46,457 nt of DNA from Fibrobacteria bacterium (GCA_025360005.1 JANYDA010000019.1:1-46457); one strand, 5' to 3'; counted from the stretch's first letter, positions 1 to 8,421 are shown. Numbers and translations are program-made. The notes: generated by a model not told the origin, from the sequence alone.

Positions 1-189
1 GAGAATCCCGGCGGAAAGCCGCTCCCCACAAAAGTTGAGCATTGGATCCACCCGTACTACTTTTAACAGACGGCCAGCGTCGCTTCGCTCCGATCTGGAT
101 CCAATGACCGGAATGATGGATCTTTTGGCCGGAATTCGCACAATTCGTACATAGCTACGGGTTTACGCGAAGGTCAAGGATCTAGCGAC
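1..189. other. Gene-free stretch at window start
   Basis: I see no coding region here. A 10-bp inverted repeat, ATTGGATCCA at 41-50 and TGGATCCAAT at 96-105, frames a 45-nt loop. Just after it come two CCGGAAT words, at about 108 and 133, spaced like the short repeats at some IS21-family ends. No transposase remnant supports this, so it stays a weak hint. The stretch lies downstream of the decayed abiEii gene. Confidence 0.3.
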
Positions 190-779
190 TCAAGGTGGCT
201 TCCCAAAATCCTTCGTGAGGGCGATAGGAATCGCCTCCGCGCTTACCGATTCCCGTTCATAGGCAGGTAGCTTAGGTGCTGGGAAATCCAAAATGGCCGG
301 GTATTCGCGTGATACTGGACGGGGCTAAGGAGCATCCCCGACTCCTACATCAATCTGGATCCGGGTGTTCCATTTACCCACGTAGCCGTTCAATAGAACA
401 CGTTGGCTTTGATATTCCTGGTCCTGCCTGATAGCTTCCACGGTGATGCTCTCCGGATCGAATCTGGCGCCGTCATCCTCGATTTCCGTCCCGCAGATTT
501 CCTGGATTTCACTTTCCAGGGTAGTTGCATCCGCATTTCCACGATGGAGCAGGTCGAGATCGAGCGTTGTCCGATAGAGCAGGACTTCCCATAGCCTGAA
601 TAGTATGGCTCCTTTGAGGATGAATTGATCTTGAAACCGTGATTTGGATAGGCGATACAGAAGGCGCTCAATCAGGTTCGCATAAGCGTCACTTGATAAT
701 CTTCGCCCAGTTTCCGCGACTCATTCAGGAGGCGGACCCGCACGGATTCGGGACTCGTCTTGCCTTTTCCGGCTGTCAC
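190..779 (-). pseudogene. Decayed AbiEii-type nucleotidyltransferase toxin (type IV TA)
   Basis: Read on the minus strand this is a broken AbiEii/AbiGii toxin, a GTP-binding nucleotidyltransferase of type IV toxin-antitoxin systems. Translation starts at GTG 779 and gives SPESVRVRLLNESRKLGEDY. The frame is lost near 675-690. In the next frame come NLIERLLYRLSKSRF, FILKGAILFRLWE, YRTTLDLDLLHRG (the DxD of the transferase core) and TRIQIDVGVGDAP. An in-frame TAG at 325-327 follows, then the family's next block, YPAILDFPAPKLPAYERES, and a TGA at 190-192. The C-terminal helical domain is missing or scrambled. With a frameshift and a nonsense codon it cannot make a full protein. The start overlaps the stop of the abiEi remnant as GTGA, the usual arrangement of the pair. 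Confidence 0.85.
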
Positions 780-1075
780 AGCATGCTTTCCAGGTAGGGC
801 CGGATGATGCGGGTCACCCTACAAGTCTTGGCGAAACGCCACAGCTCATCCGCTCCACCGCGATGCTTCTTGAGGTAATCCCGCAGGGCTTCCAGAGCCA
901 AATCGAGCCCAATCTTGTTCCACGGCCCCCTCTTCGATTTAGCCCGGCCCCGATTTATCCTGACTTTGTTTCTCCCGGAGGCAAGTCATGAACGGAATTG
1001 CGGAACTAAAACGGATCCATCGAAGCATCTTACCTCCGGTACTTGGAAATTTCCCACAGCGCGGCGAGAAGAACT
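776..1075 (-). pseudogene. Decayed AbiEi-type antitoxin (type IV TA), C-terminal part
   Basis: The minus strand encodes KIGLDLALEALRDYLKKHRG then ADELWRFAKTCRVTRIIRPY and LESML with a stop at 776-778. This matches the C-terminal domain of AbiEi, the DNA-binding antitoxin and repressor partner of AbiEii. Further upstream only scraps in shifted frames fit the family: KMLRWIRFSSAI near 1000-1030 and LWEISKYRR near 1035-1060. The N-terminal winged-helix DNA-binding domain is not recognisable. The gene is therefore a truncated, frameshifted remnant. Its stop overlaps the GTG start of the abiEii remnant. The recognisable part ends near 960 and the outer boundary is approximate. Confidence 0.75.
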
Positions 1076-1118
1076 ATCGCAATTGTTGCATACGGTCCAA
1101 AAGATAATCGTTCAGATG

Positions 1119-1219
1119 AAACCTTTCCGGAAAGGTCCTTGGAAACCTGAAAAAGGTCACCAGATAGTCACCGTCCCAGGATTCCAACCCCCCAAGGGTT
1201 TCGGAAACCTGGAAAGGTT
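1119..1219. repeat. Nested palindromes built on AACCTTTCC / GGAAAGGTT
   Basis: ACCTTTCCGGAAAGGT at 1121-1136 is a perfect 16-bp palindrome. AACCTTTCC at 1120-1128 is also complementary to GGAAAGGTT at 1211-1219, and further partial copies (GGAAACCT) lie between. The segment has no open frame that looks real. It could be an operator cluster left from the AbiE locus, a mobile-element end or chance; I cannot tell which. Confidence 0.5.
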
Positions 1220-1703
1220 GAATGGACCGCATGTTTAACTACTACAAACAGGCAGAAATAGATAAAAACCACCTCAAAACTACCACAAAATATGACCCAA
1301 AATTGCACCACTTTACGCATGGCCCGAGGGGCTTCCAGTTCGCCTTGCTCAGCGAGTTCCCACTTGGTTTTAGGTGGTTCCATTCGGGCAGGTCTGGAAA
1401 GCCCAAATCCAAGCCTCCGAGGCCTTACCGGGCTTCCTGGATGCAAACCGCCGTCGGCACACACAGTCCAGATCTATAGTCCATCGGCCGTCTCTGTGTT
1501 CGCGCTACACCATTCTTTCCCCTTTGGGCAAATGTTCGACCGGAGGCGGTAGGAACCCGCAAAGCGTCTGCGATTTCTGGAAGCCTGCCCAGGCCGCCCG
1601 GGTTAATAGGCGGAAGGGTCCAAGTGTACGCGGAGTGTACGCACCCCCAGGTGTACGAGGGGGTATTCAGAGGTATTATCGAAGCAGTCGGGAATTTCGG
1701 TTT
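1220..1703. other. Gene-free region beside tRNA-Gly
   Basis: Short open frames exist on both strands but none shows a recognisable motif, a ribosome binding site or plausible composition. The only pattern is three copies of GTGTACG at 1624, 1635 and 1651. The region lies between the AbiE remnants and tRNA-Gly and is probably degraded accessory DNA. Confidence 0.4.
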
Positions 1704-1750
1704 CCCCGGTAAACCCCTGTTTCGGTCAATGAAATCAGGGGTTTACGGGG
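1704..1750 (-). terminator. Hairpin just downstream of tRNA-Gly
   Basis: CCCCGGTAAACCCCTG at 1704-1719 pairs with CAGGGGTTTACGGGG at 1736-1750, leaving one bulged base and a 16-nt loop. It begins 9 nt beyond the tRNA 3' end on the tRNA strand. There is no clear U-run, so it may be a processing or weak termination hairpin. Confidence 0.5.
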
Positions 1751-1758
1751 AGAAGAAG

Positions 1759-1834
1759 TGGAGCGGATTGCGGGACTCGAACCCGCGACCCTTTGCTTGG
1801 GAAGCAAAAGCTCTACCAACTGAGCTAAATCCGC
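1759..1834 (-). tRNA. tRNA-Gly (anticodon CCC)
   Basis: The minus strand folds as a cloverleaf. The acceptor stem GCGGATT pairs with AATCCGC. The D-arm contains AGCTCAGTTGGTAGAGC. The anticodon stem TTTGC/GCAAA closes the loop TTCCCAA, which gives anticodon CCC. The T-arm contains GGGTTCGAGTCCC. The discriminator base is T, and CCA is encoded at 1759-1761. The decayed toxin-antitoxin genes downstream are consistent with this tRNA having served as an integration target. Confidence 0.95.
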
Positions 1835-1969
1835 GCGGCCCCTGAAGCCAAGGCCCAAGAGCGGAATATAATATAGTGAGATCCCCCGTTTCCGTCCGGT
1901 TGCCGACCTGAAATTTCCAAATTCCCCGGGGTTTATTACTTTGATGCCAAACCAAGGAAATTCAGGATC

Positions 1970-2410
1970 ATGGAATCTACCCTCGTCATCATCAAACCCA
2001 ACGGAGTCAAAGGCGGCATCATCGGAGAGATCATCTCCCGGTTCGAGAAGTCCCGCTTATCCGTATCCGGTCTCAAAGCCAAATCCCTTACCAAGGCGGA
2101 AGCGGAAGGGTTCTATGCGGAGCACAAGGAACGCGGCTTTTTCGGCGAACTCGTCGGCTTCATGACCTCGGGCCCCGTTATCCTCATCGCCCTGTCCGGC
2201 GAAAAGGCGGTCGAGAAAGTGCGCACCATCAACGGCGCCACCAATCCGGCCAACGCATCGCCCGGCACCATCCGCCACGATTATGCTCCCAATACGGGCG
2301 AGAACATCGTGCACTCATCGGACTCGACGGCCAGCGCAGCCCGCGAGATCGCCTATTGGTTCGAGAAGACGGAGTTGGTTTCCTACCCGGCCTTTTCCTC
2401 ACTGAAATAA
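1970..2410 (+). CDS. ndk: Nucleoside diphosphate kinase
   Basis: Ndk moves the terminal phosphate of ATP to nucleoside diphosphates through a phosphohistidine and so balances the cytosolic NTP and dNTP pools. The protein has 146 residues, the usual length. It begins with the family's ESTLVIIKPNGV strand. The catalytic histidine is His115 in NIVHSSDS, and the nucleotide-binding stretch GATNPANASPGTIRHDY precedes it. AAGGAA lies shortly upstream of the ATG. The gene runs toward the gamma-carbonic-anhydrase-like gene, with a small GC hairpin (CCGCCC-GTCA-GGGCGG, 2421-2436) in the 43-nt gap that may tune read-through. The identification is secure. Confidence 0.97.
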   Translation: MESTLVIIKPNGVKGGIIGEIISRFEKSRLSVSGLKAKSLTKAEAEGFYAEHKERGFFGELVGFMTSGPVILIALSGEKAVEKVRTINGATNPANASPGTIRHDYAPNTGENIVHSSDSTASAAREIAYWFEKTELVSYPAFSSLK

Positions 2411-2453
2411 AGAAGACCCACCGCCCGTCAGGGCGGAACCTGAGCGGGGCGCC

Positions 2454-2975
2454 TTGATACTGTCATTCGGCGATAAACGTCCCGAGCTGGGACAAAGGGT
2501 TTTCCTGGCCCCCAGCGCGGATATCATCGGCGAAGTCCGGTTGGGAGAAGACGCTTCCGTTTTCTTCCAATGCGTCCTTCGCGCGGATATCAACCATATC
2601 ACCGTCGGCGCGCGCACCAATATCCAGGACCATACCACCGTGCATGTCGCCAGCGACCTGGGAACCCTTATCGGCGAGGATGTTTCCATCGGCCACGGTT
2701 GCACCATCCACGCCTGCACATTGGGCGATCGCGTGCTGGTGGGGATGGGCAGCATCATCATGGATGGCGCCACGGTAGGCGACGATTCCCTGATAGCGGC
2801 GGGAAGCCTGCTCTCCAAAGGCAAAAGCTTCGCGGCGGGAAGCCTCATCATGGGCAATCCGGCCAGGGCAATCCGCGCGCTCACCGGAGAGGAAATCGCC
2901 GGCCTGGCCAAGCTGGCCGCCAAGTACGTGCATGTCAAAGACGTTTACCTGAATGCGCGCTCATGGCCTGGCTGA
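2454..2975 (+). CDS. Gamma-carbonic-anhydrase-like hexapeptide-repeat protein (YrdA family)
   Basis: The protein has 173 residues and forms a left-handed beta-helix of hexapeptide repeats typical of the YrdA/PaaY branch of gamma-class carbonic anhydrases. The three metal-binding histidines are visible as His64 (QDHTTVH), His81 (IGHG) and His86 (TIHAC). The start is TTG, with GCGGGG ahead of it and no better in-frame ATG. Members of this branch are often only weakly active or inactive as carbonic anhydrases, so enzymatic activity is not assured. The end overlaps the next gene by 13 nt, which suggests translational coupling. Confidence 0.88.
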   Translation: MILSFGDKRPELGQRVFLAPSADIIGEVRLGEDASVFFQCVLRADINHITVGARTNIQDHTTVHVASDLGTLIGEDVSIGHGCTIHACTLGDRVLVGMGSIIMDGATVGDDSLIAAGSLLSKGKSFAAGSLIMGNPARAIRALTGEEIAGLAKLAAKYVHVKDVYLNARSWPG

Positions 2976-3562
2976 AGCCTTTCGGCATCTTCGCGCTCCT
3001 GCTTGTCATCGGCGCCTGGATCATCAACGCCTACGTGGTGGTGAAAGCCAAGGCGCGTATGTTCACCGACCCGGCCGCCATTCCCGCGGCCGATGCCGTA
3101 ATCGTGCCGGGAGCGAGCGTCTACCGTTCCGGAAAACTTTCCCCGGTCCTGCAACAGCGGATGGATGGCGCCCTGAAGTACCTGGCCTTGCACAAAGGGA
3201 CCAAGCTGGTTTTGTCCGGACATGCCATCCCCGGCGGATACAACGAGACCACGGCCATGCTGGAATGCGCGCGCCGCGGGGAAATCCCCATGGAAAATAT
3301 CCTGGTGGACGAAAAGGGACGTTCCACCTACGTTACCCTGCTCAATTTCCGGCGCGGTTCCGACATCCGCCGGATCCTGATCGTGAGCCAGGACTACCAC
3401 CTTCCGCGGGCGCTTTATATCGCCCAATCCATGGGCTTCAGCGCCTCCGGGCTGGTGGTGAGCGGGGACGGCGCCCCGGCCAGCGTGCCCGCCAGGGAAT
3501 ATTTCACCCGCCTCAAGGATTTCATCCTGCTGCGGATCTCGCGGTGGTTCAATGCCGACTGA
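2963..3562 (+). CDS. SanA/YdcF-like DUF218 membrane protein
   Basis: The protein has 199 residues with one N-terminal membrane anchor (about residues 5-25, FGIFALLLVIGAWIINAYVV) and a periplasmic DUF218 domain. Family signatures are ADAVIVPGASVYRSGKLSP near the domain start, ILVDEKGRSTYVTLLNF and ILIVSQDYHLPRALYIA. SanA in enteric bacteria affects the envelope barrier to vancomycin and is thought to act in peptidoglycan or envelope maintenance, but the reaction is not firmly known. The open frame extends far upstream without a stop. I choose ATG 2963 because it gives the family's normal N-terminus and overlaps the previous gene only slightly. It also overlaps the next gene by 11 nt. Confidence 0.87.
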   Translation: MAWLKPFGIFALLLVIGAWIINAYVVVKAKARMFTDPAAIPAADAVIVPGASVYRSGKLSPVLQQRMDGALKYLALHKGTKLVLSGHAIPGGYNETTAMLECARRGEIPMENILVDEKGRSTYVTLLNFRRGSDIRRILIVSQDYHLPRALYIAQSMGFSASGLVVSGDGAPASVPAREYFTRLKDFILLRISRWFNAD

Positions 3563-4583
3563 GGCTTCCGCCTCCCTTTCCGGCGGCGCCGCCGCGGCAG
3601 CCCGCCTCTCCATCGCCTTCCTGATCAACCCCATTTCCGGCGGCGGCGTGGGCAAGCGCGTCTTCAACCAGCTCCCCGAGATCATGGATTCGTTCGGTTT
3701 CCGGCCGGACGACTGGCGCGCGGAACTCACGGAAGCCTCGCGGCTGGAAGCGCAGACGGATTCCCTGTTGGCCTCCGCGCATAAGGTCATAGCCGTGGGC
3801 GGCGACGGCACCATCGGATTCGTCCTCAACCGCCTGCGAGGCCGGGATCTGCACGATACCGAGATAGGGCTTATTCCCTTGGGCACCGGCAATGACCTGG
3901 GCCGCGCCCTGGGCATTTTCCGCATCTACAACGAGCGCGGCCTTTTGGCCTGCGTCAAGCGCCTGCTCAAGGCCCAATGCGTGCGCTTCGATCTCTGGGA
4001 TCTGAACGGCAAGCTTACCATGGCCTCTTACGTGAGCATTGGGATGGACGCCGCCGTGCTGCACGATTTCGACTTGGCCCGCAAGGCCGGGAAAATCCCC
4101 ACCGGCAGCCTGTTCAACAAGCTGTTCTACGTCAAAGCCTTCATGCGACGCTCCTCGCAACGCATCAGCGGCAAGTGCACCCTGGTGATGCGGACCTCGA
4201 AGGGCGAAGAAAGCGTCGAATTGGACGCTTCCATCTGCTGCGTGATCGGCAACATCAATTCCTACGCCGCCGGGGCCCGCGTCTTCCCATCCGCACGTTT
4301 CGACGATCGCGCTTTGGAGATAGCCGTGTTCGACAAGCTGTGGAAATTCTCTTTGTTGGTGGGGATAACGCGCGCGCTCCCGCGCTTCGCGAAAGTCATG
4401 GGCAGGCATATCCGGTTGTATAGGGCGGACAGCTTGGAAATCAGGGGCGGGGCCGGGGAGTTCTGCCAGGTGGACGGGGAGGACATCACCGGTTTCCTCA
4501 AGGAATCGGGGCGATTGGAAATCAAACCATCCCGGCAAGTGCAACTGCTCGATCTGCGCAGGGCGTTTTTCAGCCTCTTCTAA
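3552..4583 (+). CDS. Diacylglycerol kinase family lipid kinase
   Basis: The protein has 343 residues and belongs to the soluble diacylglycerol/sphingosine kinase superfamily, which phosphorylates diacylglycerol or related lipids at the inner membrane. The ATP-binding motif GGDGT begins at residue 83 and is followed by PLGTGNDLGRALG, close to the eukaryotic DAG kinase form. An accessory domain follows (YVSIGMDAAVLHDF, GNINSYAAGARVFPSA). The C-terminus contains QVDGED, typical of the family. It overlaps the SanA-like gene by 11 nt and is convergent with the glycerophosphodiesterase gene, only 7 nt apart. The exact lipid substrate cannot be read from the sequence. Confidence 0.88.
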   Translation: MPTEASASLSGGAAAAARLSIAFLINPISGGGVGKRVFNQLPEIMDSFGFRPDDWRAELTEASRLEAQTDSLLASAHKVIAVGGDGTIGFVLNRLRGRDLHDTEIGLIPLGTGNDLGRALGIFRIYNERGLLACVKRLLKAQCVRFDLWDLNGKLTMASYVSIGMDAAVLHDFDLARKAGKIPTGSLFNKLFYVKAFMRRSSQRISGKCTLVMRTSKGEESVELDASICCVIGNINSYAAGARVFPSARFDDRALEIAVFDKLWKFSLLVGITRALPRFAKVMGRHIRLYRADSLEIRGGAGEFCQVDGEDITGFLKESGRLEIKPSRQVQLLDLRRAFFSLF

Positions 4584-4590
4584 GCCGGGC

Positions 4591-5436
4591 TTACAACTTC
4601 GCCATCGCTTCCACATCGTCCGAGACCAGGCCCCTGATCCCATGGCTCAAAGCCGCGCGGAACTCGCTTTCCCCTTTCAGGTCCCAGACCAGGAAAAGCT
4701 CGGGCCCGGGCACGCCCGCTGTCCTGCGGGCCGACGCTTCCGGGACGGGTTTGCCGCGGGGGGGGGACCGGGGGATACGCTGCGCAGCCTGGGCGCTTTC
4801 CCGGATGAGTTTGCGGAAGAGTTCCCAGGAAACGGAAAAGTGCCGGATAGCCGCGGCGGTTTCGGCGTCCCGCCCCGAATGGACGTCCTCGAAGCGCGCA
4901 TAATCCTCGAAGATGCCGGCCAAGACCGGGAACAATTTGTGCTTGGCCACGTGCCTCAGGATGCCCGCGTGGAAGCTGGCCAGGAAAGTGTCCGGATGGG
5001 GCGAAGACGCTTTGACCATGCTCGCGCATTTCTCGCCCAGCATTTCCACGTAGGCGGCATTGCCGGCCACGGCAGCGGGGACTTTCATTTCCAGGTAAAA
5101 CGGCTTGGACTTGAACTCGGCCAGGAATTGCTCCAGGCTTGGGATGCCGTAACCGGTAAGCCCGGAGGCCTTTCCCGACGGCTCCGGCCGCGCGCGGGAA
5201 GGCATGAAGATCGATTGGATGTCCTTCCATTCCAGATCGTAGATGAAGTCGCGCTTGCCCGCCAGCCGCTTGCAATCGTCGTCATGGAAAACCACGGGTA
5301 CACCGTCCCTGCTGAGCTGCACGTCGAACTCCACCAGGTCGCATCCCGCGGCATAGGCCGCCCGGAATGCCTCCAGCGTATTTTCCACATGGACCTTGTG
5401 CCAACCGCGGTGGGCCACTTTCCAGAAGGGATTCAT
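4591..5436 (-). CDS. Glycerophosphodiester phosphodiesterase
   Basis: GDPD enzymes split glycerophosphodiesters, such as deacylated phospholipids, into glycerol-3-phosphate and an alcohol, using a metal-assisted pair of histidines in a TIM barrel. Visible motifs are AHRGWHKVHVENTLEAF (catalytic His9, Glu19), EFDVQLSRDGVPVVFHDDD (Glu and Asp metal ligands, second catalytic His) and YLEMKVP. The protein has about 281 residues from ATG 5436. An ATG at 5454 in the same frame would overlap glpD by 22 nt and is less likely. It sits directly behind glpD on the same strand, so its product glycerol-3-phosphate would feed the next enzyme. A stretch of low-complexity basic residues (about 206-230) is unusual. 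Confidence 0.9.
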   Translation of the reverse strand: MNPFWKVAHRGWHKVHVENTLEAFRAAYAAGCDLVEFDVQLSRDGVPVVFHDDDCKRLAGKRDFIYDLEWKDIQSIFMPSRARPEPSGKASGLTGYGIPSLEQFLAEFKSKPFYLEMKVPAAVAGNAAYVEMLGEKCASMVKASSPHPDTFLASFHAGILRHVAKHKLFPVLAGIFEDYARFEDVHSGRDAETAAAIRHFSVSWELFRKLIRESAQAAQRIPRSPPRGKPVPEASARRTAGVPGPELFLVWDLKGESEFRAALSHGIRGLVSDDVEAMAKL

Positions 5437-7055
5437 GCCGGGTCCTTTTCCCAATCCCCGGAGGCGGCTACGTGCCGGTTATTCCGCAGGAATGCGCGGT
5501 AATCCGCATCCGGCCCAAGCCATGTTTCCAGCCCCGGCGAACGCGCCGCAAACAGCGACCGCAGACGGTCAAGGTTTTCCACACCCGCTCCACGGGTAAA
5601 ATAGGCGTCCGTGCGCCGGCGCAGGAAGTCCTCCGGCGTGCGCGCCCATTCGCGTTCGGCCGAGAACTCCGCTTCGCCCGCGAGTAGGCCGTACGGTCCC
5701 GCCAGCCGCTCCCGCCTGGCAGCCGAGGCGCCGATATATTCGGCCAGCTCCAGGGAACGTTTTCCATACCGTCGCATCCATGTTACCCCCACGGATTCGT
5801 CCACGAAGGAATGGGCGCGCAAAGCCGTGCGGATGCGCTCCCGTTCCGCGGCATCGGCCCAGGCCCCCGGCAAGGGCCGTGCCTTGATGTCCTTGGCTTC
5901 CCGTTTCCCTTTCCCGCCCAGCACGAACGCCAGGAAGCCTTCCGCGAAAGTACGATGGGTGGTGTATTTGCCGCCCACGGCGGAATAGATCCCCTCTTGC
6001 AGGCGGTGGAACTCATGTTCGCGGCTCAAAGTGATGGTGGAACCCTTGGCGTTGCGCGCCAACGGACGCAAGCCGGTGATGGTACAGAGGACATCGGGCC
6101 GCCAGGCGGGAAAATAGGTTTGCGCCAGGCGCATCAATTCCTCCACCTCTCCTTCGCGCGGCAGGGCGGGCTCGGGCGGAGAATCCCCCACCTCCGTCTC
6201 CGTAGTCCCGATAAGATGCTTGCCTTTCCACGGCACGATGAAGAAATAACGCTTGCTCGCCTCACCGTCGGGATCCCTGGGCACGGGCAGGATGAAACAG
6301 GATTGCGAAGGCAGACCGTCCGCTATCAAATGAATGCCTTGCGATAACCGCACCTGGGCGGGCGCCCCCGGAAAGGACCTGCGGAGTACTTGATCGGTCC
6401 AAGGCCCCAGGCAAAGCGCCACGCGCTTTGCCCGCCAGACGCCTTCTCTGCCGGTCAGCCTGTCGAGCACGGTCACTTCCACGTTACCCCCGGGGCCGGA
6501 ACCGCCGGATGACTCCAACCCCTGCAGGCTATGGTAGTTCTTGACGACGGCTCCCAGGGCGGCCGCATCCACCAGGTTCTCCATCACGATGCGGGCATCG
6601 TCCATGACGCAATCGGAATATTCGTAGGCGCCGCAACGTTCCTCCGGGAGAAAGCCCGGCTCCCTTTCCCGCAGTTCGTCCGGGCCCACCCAACGATGGG
6701 GATCCAGCTTGAGATCGCCGGCCAGGAAATCGTAAAGCGTAAGGCCGGCCTTGATCCCGGGACGGCCATGGCGGCCCAATCGCGTGCGCGGAAAGAGGAA
6801 ACGCCGGGATTCCACCAGGTGGGGAGCCAGGGTCAGCAATTGCGCGCGCTCGCGGACGGCATCGCGAACCAAGCCGAAATCGAAGGTTTCCAGATAACGA
6901 AGGCCGCCGTGCAAAAGTTTGGAGGTATTGGTGCTGGCCCCGCGGCCGAAATCCCCCGCTTCAAAGAGGGCCGTGCTCAAGCCTTGGAAGGCCGCCAGAC
7001 GGGCCAATGCGGCGCCGTTGATGCCGCCGCCGATGATGATAAGGTCGTATTCCAC
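5433..7055 (-). CDS. glpD: Glycerol-3-phosphate dehydrogenase (FAD-dependent)
   Basis: GlpD oxidises glycerol-3-phosphate to dihydroxyacetone phosphate at the inner face of the membrane and passes electrons to quinone. The protein has 540 residues, slightly longer than the roughly 500 of enteric GlpD. The FAD-binding LIIIGGGINGAALARLA is at the N-terminus. Further family blocks are GRGASTNTSKLLHGGLRYLE, GPWTDQVL, FFIVPWKGKHLIGTTETEVG, ITGLRPLA and SAVGGKYTTHRTFAE. The C-terminal alpha-helical domain is present. The stop codon abuts the start of the phosphodiesterase gene, so the two likely form an operon. The divergent prolyl isomerase gene begins 102 nt away across an AT-rich spacer. Confidence 0.95.
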   Translation of the reverse strand: MEYDLIIIGGGINGAALARLAAFQGLSTALFEAGDFGRGASTNTSKLLHGGLRYLETFDFGLVRDAVRERAQLLTLAPHLVESRRFLFPRTRLGRHGRPGIKAGLTLYDFLAGDLKLDPHRWVGPDELREREPGFLPEERCGAYEYSDCVMDDARIVMENLVDAAALGAVVKNYHSLQGLESSGGSGPGGNVEVTVLDRLTGREGVWRAKRVALCLGPWTDQVLRRSFPGAPAQVRLSQGIHLIADGLPSQSCFILPVPRDPDGEASKRYFFIVPWKGKHLIGTTETEVGDSPPEPALPREGEVEELMRLAQTYFPAWRPDVLCTITGLRPLARNAKGSTITLSREHEFHRLQEGIYSAVGGKYTTHRTFAEGFLAFVLGGKGKREAKDIKARPLPGAWADAAERERIRTALRAHSFVDESVGVTWMRRYGKRSLELAEYIGASAARRERLAGPYGLLAGEAEFSAEREWARTPEDFLRRRTDAYFTRGAGVENLDRLRSLFAARSPGLETWLGPDADYRAFLRNNRHVAASGDWEKDPA

Positions 7056-7157
7056 CGTGTTGGACCGGTCCTTCCCGCGCTAATTTTCCTATTTTTCCAC
7101 TCTAATTTATCATTTAAAAAACGGTTATTTCCACCCTTTGACCAGGTTCAAATCTAC

Positions 7158-8390
7158 ATGCCCCCATCCTTCCGTCCCTCTCATTTTCTAACCCCGCTTC
7201 TGACTTCGCTGGCCTTCTCCTTTGCGATAAGCGCGGACCCGGCGCCTGCCGTCGCTCCGGCCCATGCCGCCTCGCCCGCTTCCGCCGCCGCCGATCCGAT
7301 ACCGGCCGCCGCCGTTCCCGCTGCCGCAGACGCAGCCGCCGACGCCAAACCCGAGAGCCAACCTCCGGCATCCAAACCGGTCGCCAAGCCGAAAAAGCAG
7401 AAAACGGCTTCCGCCTCCTCTTCCCCCAAAGGCGGCAGATCCCCCGCCAGCGTTGTCATCACCGTCGGCCCCAACAAGATCCGCAAGCGCCAGATCGACA
7501 CCTTGGTGAACCTGATGGTCAAGGTCAAGCGCGCGCCGGCGGAGATGGAACCCAAGGAAAGGCAATACCTGGAACGGATGGTGGCCACCAATCTCATCGG
7601 CCAGGAACTGCTGGATCTGGAAGCCAAGCGTCTCAACGTGATCGCGGACGAAAAGGCCATCGATTCGCTGGCCGGCACCTTCAAGAAAAACTTCCCCAAC
7701 GACGAGGCCTTCCGCCGCGCGCTCAAGGAAGCGGGCGATACGGAACCCGGGCTGCGCGAAAAGATGGCCCGCCAGATCAAGGCCGACAAGTTGCTCAACA
7801 CCCAGGTGAGCCCGGTGGCTCGCCCCACTTTGAAGGAGATGATGGATTTCTTCATCGCCAACAAGGCGGCCTTCCCCATCAATGACTCGCTGCGCGCGTG
7901 CCAAATCGTTTTCCTCGTGGACCAGAACGCCGGTTCCCTGGAGGCCTCCAAGCGCAAGCAACTGGAACAGATCCGCTCCGAGCTGGCCAGGGACAGCGGC
8001 CAACTGGAGGTGCTGTTGACGCATTTCGTAATGAAGGCGCGGGACGTTTCCGACGGGCCCGAGAAAAAGGATGGGGGCGATTTGCAACGTTTCCTGCCGG
8101 GGGACTTCAATCCCGAATTCAAAAAGCAGGTCACCGCCCTCAAGGTGGGCCAGATGTCCCCCGTCTTCCGCACCCCGTTGGGCTGGCACCTGATCCTCCT
8201 CACCGAGAAGAACGACGCCAAGTTCGAGAGCTACCAGTTGCAAGTGGCCCGCGCTTTGATGGCCCAGAAGTCCGCCCAGGCCGGCCAAGGGCTCAAGAAA
8301 TACCTCAAGACCCTGGCCGACAGGTATAAGGTGAGTTACTTGGAAAGCGACTACAAGGATACCTCCCTGGCCGGAGTCTACGAACCTTGA
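7158..8390 (+). CDS. Secreted parvulin-type peptidyl-prolyl cis-trans isomerase (SurA/PrsA-like)
   Basis: This is a 410-residue envelope foldase. It has a signal peptide of about 26 residues (hydrophobic core FLTPLLTSLAFSFAI), an Ala/Pro/Lys-rich linker to about residue 75, a SurA-N-like helical chaperone domain (about 90-235, with KAIDSLAGTFKKNFPNDEAF) and a parvulin domain (about 245-355). The parvulin domain shows GGDLQRFLPGDFNPEFKKQV and LKVGQMSPVFRTPLGWHLI. Such proteins assist folding and delivery of outer-membrane proteins. The open frame runs some 600 nt upstream, antisense to glpD. I choose ATG 7158 because only this start puts the signal peptide at the N-terminus. The kinase gene follows after 31 nt. 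Confidence 0.88.
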   Translation: MPPSFRPSHFLTPLLTSLAFSFAISADPAPAVAPAHAASPASAAADPIPAAAVPAAADAAADAKPESQPPASKPVAKPKKQKTASASSSPKGGRSPASVVITVGPNKIRKRQIDTLVNLMVKVKRAPAEMEPKERQYLERMVATNLIGQELLDLEAKRLNVIADEKAIDSLAGTFKKNFPNDEAFRRALKEAGDTEPGLREKMARQIKADKLLNTQVSPVARPTLKEMMDFFIANKAAFPINDSLRACQIVFLVDQNAGSLEASKRKQLEQIRSELARDSGQLEVLLTHFVMKARDVSDGPEKKDGGDLQRFLPGDFNPEFKKQVTALKVGQMSPVFRTPLGWHLILLTEKNDAKFESYQLQVARALMAQKSAQAGQGLKKYLKTLADRYKVSYLESDYKDTSLAGVYEP

Positions 8391-8421
8391 ACGCAGGCTC
8401 AGCGAGCGTTCGCCTACCCGC

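Noticed and set aside
96-145. Repeated CCGGAAT words resembling an IS21-family end
   Set aside because: Only two copies and no transposase or second end in the window.
988-1107. 40-codon plus-strand frame with GGAGG before its ATG
   Set aside because: It lies inside the antitoxin remnant on the other strand and has no recognisable motif.
6531-7157. Upstream extension of the prolyl isomerase frame to 619 residues
   Set aside because: It lies antisense within glpD and would bury the signal peptide in the middle of the protein.
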